From Chionis minor (taxonomy: Eukaryota > Chordata > Aves > Charadriiformes > Chionididae), in contig VZSF01001417.1 in NCBI GenBank assembly GCA_013398295.1, positions 248,001 through 312,000 of the forward strand: a stretch of 64,000 bases of DNA, given 5' to 3'. The first letter of the stretch is position 1. Every line of letters starts with the position of its first letter. Position numbers and translations under genes: made by a program. The notes below the pieces were generated by a model. That model saw only the letters and a program-made list of their open reading frames with translations. It did no database searches and was not told where the DNA came from. Shown here one piece after another: positions 52,331 to 62,350 of the stretch.

Positions 52331-52811
52331 CAGAGCACAAAGGGAGTTTGCTTAGTCTTTCCAGGGATATCTCTGTCTGTAACAGCACTACATCCTTAGC
52401 TGCTAAACTATTTATTTGTTTGCGTTAAGCGGTTGCCAAGACCCGTGCTCCCACTAGATGGAAAGGGCAAAACCCCACCTTCAGTATCATCTGTCCAGGA
52501 AATACCTCCGAAGGCACCACGGCAGTGCCACGCACCTCAGTGCGGGCTTGGGCACGGCTCTCGGCATGNGGGGCTCCGGGGGGGGGGGGGGGGGGGACGG
52601 GGGGACGTGTCTATGAGGCGCCCAACAAACGCGCGGCCACGGCTTGATGACAGGGTCCGGGTGGAGGGGAAGGGGGTGACTGACCGCCCCGGCCTCCCCC
52701 CGACACTCCACCGCGAGGCCGGGAGCGCCGGGGTCGGGCGGAGAGAGCCCTCCCGCAGGGGCGGGACACCGCCGCGCCCCGGGCCGCCCGCCCGCTGAGG
52801 GAAGGCCGGGG

Positions 52812-52821
52812 NNNNNNNNNN
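52812..52821. other. Assembly gap of 10 N in a G-rich run
   Basis: Ten unresolved bases are flanked by G homopolymers on both sides. Together with single N calls at 52569, 53768 and 55707, this indicates drop-out or length ambiguity. The true length here is unknown, so any open frame crossing it is unreliable. Confidence 0.95.
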
Positions 52822-54352
52822 GGGGGGAGGGGGGGCGGTGCCGCCAGCGGGGCGGGGCTCCCCCGCCTGGGCCTCCGCACCCGCCCCTCTCGTGCCGCCG
52901 GCTCGCGCCCCATATCCACCCCCACCCCTCCCCGCGCGCGCGGCCCTGCGTCAATGCAAATGAGCGGCGAGGGGCGGGGCGGCACCGCCCCCCGGCGCGA
53001 GTGGCTGAGGGAGGCGAGGGGAGGGAAGGGCAGGCGGCGGGAGAAACCACCCCCCGTCGGCAGCGGGGGGGAGCCGGCCCGCGCCCGCGGCCGCCAAACC
53101 GCACAACCCCGCTTTATTCCGGGTGCTTCCCGCGCGGGGGCAGGCACCGCCTGCGAGGCCCGGGAGCGCCGTCTCCCCGCCCAAAGGGCAAGCAGATCCT
53201 CGGGGCGATGCTCAGGGGCTGCCGCCTCCCGTCCCCCCCCCCCCCCCCCCGCTCGAGTGGTAGCGCTCACCCGGCTCGTCGGCGCCGTGCGCGCGGGGTT
53301 TGCCAGCCAGCGAGGGGCAAAGGGGCGGGACGCCCCTAATGCATTATTCATGAGAGGGCGGGCCCACCGGCTTATTACCAAGGTCGGCCGGGCGGGCAGG
53401 GGGGGTGGTGGCTGTGACGTCGCTATGACGGGTGTTCCGGCGTTCTTAAGGGCGTTGCAGCCGGCTCCGAGCCGGCAGTGGGGGCGGGGGAGGCGGCTGG
53501 GGGTCGAGCGCAGAGCTGCTTGTGGCGCGGGGGTACCGGCGGCCGGCCGGCGTCCCGCCCCGCCAGCGCCAGGCCTGGAGCGCCCCGCTGTCACCCTGCC
53601 CTGCGGTGTAGCGGCAGGGGGGGGGCGGACCGGACCGGAGGAGTTACTGGGGAGCGGCGGGGCGGGCGGGGGGGGGGGGGGGAGGGCCAAGCACCAAACC
53701 AGCTGTTTTTCAGCATTGTAGGGAATTTACTTTGCTCCTTACCTTAGTTATCAATGAGCATGTTTAGNGTACGACGATCTAGCGGGTTCCTGAGGGCGCG
53801 ACGGCAGGCGGGAAGGGCCGCCCCACTGGGGGTGCCCGTAGATCAGAAGAGAGGGTGGGGGAAAAAAAGCCCTGATAAAAATAAGATAATTTATTATCAA
53901 AAGGCTCCGGTATTTTTAAAACCAGTAGAGTGGCCGGTTATGGCAAGAAAGAGGGCTTTATTCTATAAAGAGTCTATTTTTCGGCTTCTATATAGTGGTT
54001 CGCAATAGGCGGGTGTTTACCCCTTCCCCCCGCCCGCCCAGATTATTAATTATCTTTGTCTCTTCAGCCCCCCGGGGTGGGGAGTTCGCCCCTCCGCCCA
54101 GCCGGTGTCGGGGAGCCCCGCACCCCCCTCACGGGGGATCACCGCCTCGGGCTCCCGCAGACGGCCACCCCCAGCCCGCCCGTGGGGGTAGGAGGCGCTG
54201 GCTCCGCCGGCTCCTTCCCCTCCCCGGCAGCCGCCTCTCATTCCTCCTCCTCCTCCTCCTGCCCCTTCTCACCCGCTGTAACCGGTTCCTCCGGCGGGTC
54301 GCCGCCGCCCTCCCCGCTCCCCTCGGCGGCCGCCGCTGCCCATCACCAAGCC

Positions 54353-55543
54353 ATGCAGGATGAGTTGCTCCTGGGGGTGACACAGCAGCAGGCGGGCAGC
54401 GAGAGGCTGGGCAGCAGCCCCGCATCAGGACACCCCCCTCTCGGCCACCCCTCCTCTGACTTTAAACCCAGTCTCAGCCCCCACCAGGATTTAAACAAGC
54501 AGCAACCGCAGCAGCAACAGCCGCCGCCTCCTCAGCTGAGCCAGAAGAGGAAAGAGTTTAAGCAGCAGCAGCTCAGCAGCCCAGCCCAGCTCGGCAGCAG
54601 CCACCCCCTGAATAACCACCACCCCCCAGACTATCATCACCACCCCCCTCAGCAGCAGCAGCAGTTCAGCCACCCCACTGACAAGTACCAGCAGCAGGAG
54701 CACAAGCAACAGCAGCAGCAGCTCCAGCTCCTCAGCGCTCACCCCCCGGAGCCGCCGCGGACGGGGGACTACCCGCACCACCGGCCCCTCGGCCCCGCCG
54801 AGCACAAGGGCGGCGCGGACAGGGGGGGGTCGGAGCGGCTCGCCCCTTCCTGCCCGGGGGGGTCGGTGTCCGCGGACCCCAATGTGGGGGTGGCCGCCGC
54901 CTCCTGCGTGAATCCGCCTCCGTCTCCTCCTCATCTGCAGGCGAGAGCCAAGCCGCCCCCCATGGAGTCCCCCCCGAACAGCCACTTGCTGGGCAGCCCC
55001 GGGAACCTCCTGCCCGGCGGGCTCGGCTCTGGCTTCAGCAGCCTGCAGAGCCCGGAGATCCCCAGCCCCCATCACCAGAGCGGGGGCGGCTCCTCCTCGG
55101 CGGCTTCCCCTCCTCCTCCGCCGCTGCCCGGCTTCGGCACCCCCTGGTCGGTGCAGACCTCGTCGCCGCCTCCGCAGCAGACGCAGCAGCCTCCGGTCTC
55201 CAGCGGCGGCGGCGGGCAGATCAGCGCGATGCCGCCCCCGAGCCCGGAATCCGAGACCAGCTTCTACCCGGGGATCCCGTCATCGATCAACCCCGCTTTC
55301 TTCCAGAGCTTCTCGCCGGTGTCTCCTCACACCCCCTGCGCCGGGCCCTTCAGCAGCCCCTTCTCGGCCGCCGCCCCCCCGCCGCCGCCGCAGATGAATT
55401 TACCTCAGCAGCAGCAGCAGCAACAACAGCAGCAGCAGCAGAACCGGAGATCCCCTGTGAGCCCCCAGCTCCAGCACCAACACCAGGCGGCGGCCGCCGC
55501 CGCCGCCTTCCTGCAGCAGAGAAACTCCTACAACCACCACCAG
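54353..55543 (+). CDS. CPEB2: CPEB2 first recognised coding exon (disordered N-terminus)
   Basis: This encodes the N-terminus of cytoplasmic polyadenylation element-binding protein 2, a cytoplasmic RNA-binding translational regulator that recognises U-rich CPE elements in 3' UTRs. The 397 codons start at an ATG with G at -3 (MQDELLLGV...) and end in RNSYNHHQ just before the donor CAG|GTACGG. Composition is extreme. Residues about 49-125 are Gln/His/Pro-rich. Pro/Ser-rich linkers follow (about 188-290). Residues 293-330 (MPPPSPESETSFYPG, SFSPVSPH) match the family. Twelve Gln run at residues 352-363 (55406-55441, CAG with two CAA), then QHQHQ and an Ala tract. RNA-binding domains are not here. 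Internal in-frame ATGs at 55229 and 55394 could start shorter isoforms. The frame is also open upstream to 54050, so the N-terminus may be longer. The gene call is firm; the start is less so. Confidence 0.9.
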
Positions 55544-57923
55544 GTACGGGGCGGCGGCGGCGACGGCAGCCCGGGCGAACCGGCTCCGGAAGGGAGCCCG
55601 GGGCGGGAAGGGGGAGACCGGGGCGAGGGGGACGGGAGGAGGACGCGGGGACGGGAGGGGGGAGCTCCCCTCTCCCGAGTGGCGGCAGCCGGGAGGTTTC
55701 TCTCTGNCCCCGCAGTCGCTCGCAGCGATCGCGGCGTCCCCGGAACAATGAGCCTGACAGCTCCAGCCGTGCCGCCTCCCCGGGCGGCCCCTTCCCCAGC
55801 CTGGGACCTGCCTTCCCACCCCCGGGAACGCTCGGCCGGGCGGGCACAGGTCACCGGAGGTAGTTGCGGACGGGAAAGCTGTCAGCGTCGTCGCCTTTTC
55901 AGGGGTTTCCCCCGAAATCGCTTGAATTTGTATCCGAAGGCAGCGCTGTGTGTCGGGTCACCGTAGTTCTGCTACCGGTTTTAACCGAGCAGCGTAACGA
56001 TCCCGTGTTTGAAATGGATGGTTACCCTTCTTCCTGGAACAAAATACTCCCTGTAAGAAATGGGAGAAAAGCAGGTCCGCGTTAATACTACCTGGTAGCG
56101 CATTATGGCCACATCTCGTGCCGATCATCTGCTCAGTTATGAAAGGCTGAAGTTACACAGGCCTCATCTTAATTTTCCTTTCATTCTTGTATTAAATCCT
56201 GCCGGTTTTGATCGGTAGGGCTGGATTTGTAAAGCATTTCTATCAGAACTGGCATCTCACATTAAGCGTGTGTGTCCGAGAACTGATTTGGGTGCATCGT
56301 GATTAGGAGCTAGTTGTCCTTAAGATCTGTAATAACCCTCTCCAGACAAATTCCAAAGCAGTTCTCCAACAGTGAGGTGTGCAGGAATTTTCTCTCAGTT
56401 ACAAGTTGTAGGTAAACAGTGGCATGACAGCATAGCTAGCAATATTAGAGGCTTGTTAACATTTGGCATTATCTCTTAAGGTTTGTTTCACAATAGAGCG
56501 CCTGCCTCTCCCAAAATTCCAACCAAAGTATTCAAGTTTTACAACATAATTATCTATAATTATATAGAATGGGATGTTTTCCTGATTACTTGACCAAAAA
56601 TGGCTTTAGTTGGGGTTTTTTGTTTGTTTTATTGGGGGGATAGTTGTTACAATTTTATCTTTCTGTCCTCAGAAAGTTCCATTTTATCTAATATATGACA
56701 TATTGACACGCTTTAATTTTTTAAGTTGCTAGAATGACAAGCTGAGAGTTGCTTGCAGCAAAGCTTTGAGTTAAAAGTACTGCGTTTTGACTTCACAGAA
56801 GAACTGAATTTAGAATATCCACCACACACGCAAACCCCATTTCTGTGTTTGAGAAAAAGCCTTTCCAAGAACAGTCAGATCTGAGAACACTAAATATAAA
56901 TACTGTTCTTCACTGTTAGCCAGGCTCAGTGGGTCCACCTCTTGGTTGTATGACAGGCTCTATAGGTCACTTTTTAGCACAAGTTGTGGCTTAGGAATAA
57001 AAACTTAACCATCCTGTAAAATCTTCCCTCTAAAGACTTAAAAGACTGCTTACATTTCCACATTGAGGAATACAGTGCACTTGTTAGATACAGAAATACT
57101 TTATACCATGTCTAAAAAGGAAAAAAAAAAACCCAACAAAAAACTCAACACACACCCCCCCTCCCGGATTCCACTCTGCAGAATTCCACAGATAGTCCTG
57201 TTCATTACTCTAGAAATACTTGAGCAGTGGCTTCAGAATAATGCATTTTAATGTGGAAATGTTAAGATAGCTCCTTCAAACAGATTCTCCATACAGTAAT
57301 CAGTGCTCTTTTTGCTCTTATATGGTAATATTGAGACAATGATATTCAAAATACTGGGAGAAAAAAATCAATCTGACATCTGAAATTTAATTTTTAAATT
57401 TCTACTCACTGTAGTGAAATACTACAACACACTGAGTAGGAATAATTATTAGTAGAATAATAATAGTTATTTTAATAATAATTTTTAAAATTGACCCTTG
57501 AAATTCTTGTGTTATTTTTGCAGAGATTTCACCATATAATACCAAGTAATGTATGATAAAATGATCTCGGGGCGGGGGGTTGTAACATGGTTTTACACCC
57601 TGAAATTGTTTTACTGCATAGCTTTAAAGAATGCTACCAATTAATAAAATGATAATCTAAATTGATTGCACAAGTACTGCCAGGTCGTGGGGTGGGGTTT
57701 TTTTGGGGGGGGGCATATGGTGGAGTGGGAATCACAGTTTTTTTATGATGCTGTTTTCTTCCTTGCCTGAGTAATTAATTCACACTTATCAGGAAAGAGT
57801 GGGTTATAGAAATCTCTGCACAACTTGGGAGTTGGTTGTTTTGGGTTTTGTTGTTTTGCCTTTTTAAAGTAGAAAAACATTTCAATTATTTTCAAAATAA
57901 TATAAGCAATTCTTTCTTTTTAG
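55544..57923 (+). other. CPEB2: CPEB2 intron 1
   Basis: A 2,380-bp phase-0 intron runs from GTACGG to an acceptor with the pyrimidine tract TTCTTTCTTTTTAG. The first 350 bp are still within the CpG island and remain open in the exon 1 frame to 55966, which is read-through and not coding. The remainder is AT-rich, with a TAA-rich patch at 57441-57489 and G runs near 57570 and 57700. An N lies at 55707. Confidence 0.85.
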
Positions 57924-58202
57924 CCTCTTCTGAAGCAGTCACCCTGGAGCAATCAGAGTAGCGGCTGGAGCACAGGAAATATATCCTGGGGAGGAATGCA
58001 TGGCAGAGACCATCGACGAACTGGAAACATGGGAATTCCAGGAACTATGAACCAGATCTCTCCTTTGAAGAAGCCCTTTTCTGGTAATGTCATAGCTCCT
58101 CCTAAATTTACGCGCTCCACTCCATCACTGACACCAAAATCGTGGATTGAAGATAATGTTTTCCGAACTGACAACAACAGTAATACTCTCCTTCCTTTGC
58201 AG
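57924..58202 (+). CDS. CPEB2: CPEB2 exon 2 (conserved linker segment)
   Basis: This 279-nt exon (93 codons, phase 0 at both ends) lies between TTTTTAG and CAG|GTAAGG. It begins PLLKQSPWSNQSSGW and includes HGRDHRRTGNMGIPG, SPLKKPFSGNVIAPPKF and KSWIEDNVFRTDNNSN, ending TLLPLQ. These blocks are close to identical among vertebrate CPEB2 proteins and similar in CPEB3 and CPEB4. From memory, mammalian CPEB2 has an extra His (SNHQSS) where this protein reads SNQSS. The segment lies in the regulatory region N-terminal to the RRMs. It joins exon 1 in frame (HHQ|PLL). The next coding exon, which in relatives continues VRSSLQLPAW, was not found before the window ends, so the gene is incomplete here. 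Confidence 0.96.
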
Positions 58203-58699
58203 GTAAGGATGGTATGTAACTGGTGTGTTCGTAGTCTTGCATAGCATTTTGGCTTCATTCACTTTAAAGGAGAATTAAACAGTGGTTTTACAGCCCTGAT
58301 ACTTGGTTTGAAAAGTGGGTATTTCTGTATTATTTTTAGTCCTAAATTGCAACTAACCCAAACATTTTCAGTATATTCAGCAATATATGATTCTCACAGT
58401 TAATTTAGAATATTGGCTGTCAAGACACAGAAACTGTAGCTGCTGACGCAGCAACAGAGCAAAATGTATTTAATCCAGCAAGTATTTTCTGCCTACGGTA
58501 ACTCTGACGTTTTTATAAATCCCTTTAAAACTTGGGATTTTTTTGTTCACTTGTCCTTACACACAGATTTTCTTCCTTCTGTAGATGACTCTGAGTCTTT
58601 GTCATGTTTGTCTTTTACTGGTGTTCTAGGCTGACGTTTGCATGTTAGTGAGATTTTTTTCCCTCCATGTTCTAGCAACTTTTATGGTATGTTTTGGCT

Positions 58700-58870
58700 G
58701 GAAGCCCTGTGATTTAGAAGTGTTAAACAGGAGGATGTATCTTAGAACTAAAGATCTGGGTTCACCTCCTGAATTTTGCCAGTGACATCTTATGTGACTT
58801 TGGGTAAGTCACTTAACTCCAGCCTCAGTTACCTATTGGTAAAATGTTATTTTTCCCATTCCAGCCTATA
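58700..58870 (+). mobile_element. MIR-like SINE in CPEB2 intron 2
   Basis: The order of landmarks is that of a sense MIR/CORE-SINE. GATCTGGGTTCACCTCCTGA (tRNA-related box-B-like region) comes first. TTTTGCCAGTGACATCTTATGTGACTTTGGG and TAAGTCACTTAACTCCAGCC follow, corresponding to the consensus 'gtgaccttgggcaagtcacttaacctc'. Then come CTCAGTTACCTATTGGTAAA and ATGTTATTTTTCCC. It is an old, inactive amniote SINE, 0.5 kb downstream of exon 2. Confidence 0.75.
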
Positions 58871-61800
58871 TTAATCTAGTCATAACATTTCTTTTTGGCG
58901 GAGACTTTTATTATTTAGATCTCAATCTCAGTTGCCATTCTAACAGTTTATAGTTTTTGCGTGTTTGGTTTGTTACCAAAAAAGCTTGGGCAATTTATTT
59001 TAGAAATGATGCATTTTAAAATAGAAAACAGATTATTCCATCTAATTCTGTACATACTTTAATGTTTTTTGTTACACATGCGTCGGCTTCATTTTGTCTC
59101 ACACTGTGCTGCTATGTTCCAGCAAAAAGCAAAAAAAGATAATATGCAGAGAAAATAGCTGGAATGTTTCTTTATCTCCACACAAGGCTGTTATAGTTGG
59201 GTTTCGTAGGTTTCACACAGAGTAAGCTAGAGTTCAATTTGTCATAGTTGTGACCATATTTGAGTTTGTACAGCTGTATTTGCATCAATTAGCAAGCTAA
59301 TCCTTATGTAGCTGTAATAGTGGCAAAAGGGTGCTCCCTGGGACATGATTTCCCACCAGAGTTCCAGTTTTCCTTACCGTTTTGCTGGTGGAGCTCCATT
59401 TGGCCATGCCCTGATGCTATCCAGGTGCGCTCTGATATTCACAGTATTCTTCAGGCTAATGGTGACTTTAAACATACCTAAATTCTGCTTCAAGTGTATG
59501 CGTTGGACCTGAAAACTAAAGAGGGGTTTGCCTGTTCTGTGAAGACTAAGTAGCCTTCCTAGCTGGAAAATCATAGTTGAGTAATTTTTGTGTGGATGGG
59601 AAGATAGGAATAAAAGTGCCATTCTTTATGTACGCAACTTGATCTGCTAAGGAAAACGGATTACTGATAGGTGATGCTGTGTGGAGGGCTCCAAGAATAG
59701 CTGAAAGTAAACACTGAAGCGTCTCCCAAAGATATTAGCCTAAGGAACAGGGTTAAAGATATTAATGCCATCATACATTGAAACTGCAGTGACATATACA
59801 TTGGAATTCATATGCAGCTAGGCACAAGTTGTGAGTATATTTGCTCATTCAGTATGCCTTACGAGTCTGTATGACTATTACTTTGAACTTGCAGAAGGTT
59901 CTACAGTGGTCATCTAATACAGATGAACTCATTTTATGTCTAAACAAAGTCTTGTGTATTCCAGCTATGATCCAAATCATTCCTATATAGTAGGGTAGAA
60001 AAAAATCCTTGCAATTTAAATTTATAATAAATTACATTAATGTTTCTGGTTTGGGGCTGTTTGGTTTTTTTTGAGGAGAGAGGGTCAGAGAGAGAAGGTG
60101 AGCACACTTAATTGTTGTGGATCTTACCTGTGAGCACCAGAGCCACTGATTCAATAGACATTTTTGTCTGCCTGTATTTATGCTGTAGATCTATCTATGC
60201 TTAAATCTCCCTTACACATATAGTCGTAGTTGCAGAACATAGTAAAAATACTCCTCTTTGAAGGGGTGCAGTGTTATCTACTGTTATTGTGGAAACACTA
60301 GACGTTTCCATAAATTACTTTGCTACACTGAAATCATGTTCTTATTTTTCAGTCACTATGCTATTGTTATATGGTTAATTCCTTGTGATGATTGTTACAT
60401 TTTGCAAGTCATAATGAAAAAGTTAATAGAGCTCGGAGCTCATGCTTCTTTTCATCAGGACTTGTGCTGGCAATGGGTGATGCTGTCAAACACCCATCTT
60501 GCTAATTTGTGCTGTGCTTGTCTCCTTCCATAAAAGGCTGAGGTATTTAGATTGAGGATTCTTAAAGATACAGTAGCAATTTCAGAAGATACTAAAAAAT
60601 AGCAGTAATTAACTTTTGTGCCATTGGGAAAGTCTTGCACAAAAGCATTTAGGCGTATGTAGAAGTTACCTATTTCTTCCAGGCTTCCACAGAACAATCA
60701 CATCTTAGCATGCGTGTTAAGTACATAGTGAGTGCATCACTCACAGTTTTGCAGAATACTCTTCTGCATGGTCATGCATCTTTAACTGCAGTAATCGTGT
60801 TGTATGGTGGGGACAAAGCATCCCTCCTCCAAACTTTAGCTAGCTCAAGCTTAGCAAATGAAAAGAGCTTAGAAAAGCCGGTGTCCTCACTGACCAACTT
60901 TCTGTAGATGATTAACGTCCTGCTACCACTTTTTAAAATGCTATGTATTTTTTGCTAAGTCCAAATGGCATTTAGCAGTGTCAGCTGCTCATCTAGTTTC
61001 TGTAAAACACGTACCTGATGCAAACAAGATAAGACACGCAGGAATCCTATACAAATTCAGAGCTTTTCCCTTCCCTGAAACTTCTCTATTCTTTGGTCTT
61101 TGCATTGATGGATGGTCCCCAGTATAGAACTGACATCAATTCTAATAAAAATAATATTTCTTGGCATTAAACTAATATACCAGTGACAATGAATGTCATT
61201 ATTAACTGAATAAGTAATTATAGGTGTTAAAGGGGTGAAAGCAGATTTTCTGTACTTCATAGTTAGAATTGAAACATATTCCATATGAAGCTGAATTCAC
61301 AGTGACCACATTAGTTAACAGCAAAGCTGCTTTTGCTTACAGCCATTATGAAGGACATCTCTCAGGGGAATTTTCTAAAGTTCAAGAGGTTTTGTTTTGT
61401 TTTTAAATAAAAGTAGTTGAACATCATGACAACACTGTTTTAAACATGAGCAAATTAAGCCAATAGGCAAGTTTTTCTTATGTGACTCGCTGTTAGAAGC
61501 TTTTTCTTCTCCAAGTTTTTAAGATAACACAAACTACATCAATTACAGGTCTTTCATAGCCAAAATTATGTCTACAAATGTAAGTTCTGCCACACTGCTT
61601 GCACCATTATAGGTAGTTCATATAGGGAAGGGGTTGTCGGCTTGTAGCAGAGTCATTCAGGAACAATTAGAAGTGTTGTCAGGTATCCATACCATCCAAC
61701 TTAAGCATTTAATTCAGGAGCCTATTTCTCTCTTCTTCGAGAGCATCTGGGCTCCTTGTTTAGATAATCTAATTCTCTAGAACATACCTGGTACCACTGA

Positions 61801-62330
61801 CCATATACAGCAGCTGGGATTCCAGTTTAGGGACTTACGTTGCATGTCAAGTTAGACAATATGAATATTTTCTCCTATTCCCTGATCTAAAGTACAAAAA
61901 AAATATATATAGGGCACCGAGCTAAAAATATAAACCTAATCCTAGGTGCTGGTTTTTTACCCAAAAAAACATGCTTCGGGCATTTCTGCAGCCAAAACAT
62001 AGGCATGGGTATCAGTGTTTTGTATGTTCATTTTTTTGTACACTTTGTACATTCCTTGGATGAGGAAAATAATTAACCATTTATAAAAAAATTTAAAAAA
62101 TTGCAATGTCTGCTGACCCTAGTTTGATTGCAAGATATTAAGAAACATTAAGCTTGCAAATAAGCTTACTAAAACCTACTATAACAGTTTAATAATACAC
62201 TTTAGTGTTTAGCTATTTTCATTCTAGTAAAAACACTGCATTCTATGAATATGAATTCAGCTTCTATGTCCCTTTTGAGTTAAGGAAATACATTGCATGT
62301 CCGGCTCTTTTTCACCTTGATTTGTCCTTC

Positions 62331-62350
62331 CTGTTTGTTTAAACAAACAG
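62331..62350. promoter_or_regulatory. Perfect 20-bp palindrome with forkhead-like half-sites
   Basis: CTGTTTGTTTAAACAAACAG is its own reverse complement. Each arm contains TGTTTGTTT, close to the forkhead (FOX) consensus TRTTTRY. The binding role is inference; the symmetry is seen directly. Confidence 0.4.

Larger units (their letters stand above)
52430..55900 (+). promoter_or_regulatory. CPEB2: CPEB2 promoter CpG island
   Basis: A long, very GC-rich and CpG-dense block covers the 5' flank, the first recognised coding exon and the start of intron 1. Visible sites include an octamer ATGCAAAT (52954-52961), a CRE-like TGACGTCG (53415-53422) and many GGGCGG/CCGCCC Sp/KLF-type boxes. An AT-rich notch at 53860-54055 carries TATA-like motifs. 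The island contains long G or C runs (52578-52596, 53233-53250, 53668-53682) and unresolved bases (52569, 52812-52821, 53768, 55707). The exact transcription start cannot be fixed from sequence alone. The assignment to CPEB2 rests on the coding exon inside it. Confidence 0.8.

Noticed and set aside
52611..53690. 359-codon minus-strand open frame opposite the CPEB2 promoter
   Set aside because: It lies in stop-poor, extremely GC-rich DNA, crosses a 10-N gap and G runs of uncertain length, and is low-complexity Pro/Ala/Arg with no domain.
54491..55075. 194-codon minus-strand frame with long Leu runs
   Set aside because: It is the antisense shadow of the CAG/CTG-rich CPEB2 exon 1.
55544..55966. 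Continuation of the exon 1 frame beyond NHHQ
   Set aside because: The CAG|GTACGG donor and the in-frame match of exon 2 (HHQ|PLLKQSP) show this is intron read-through. It also contains an N.
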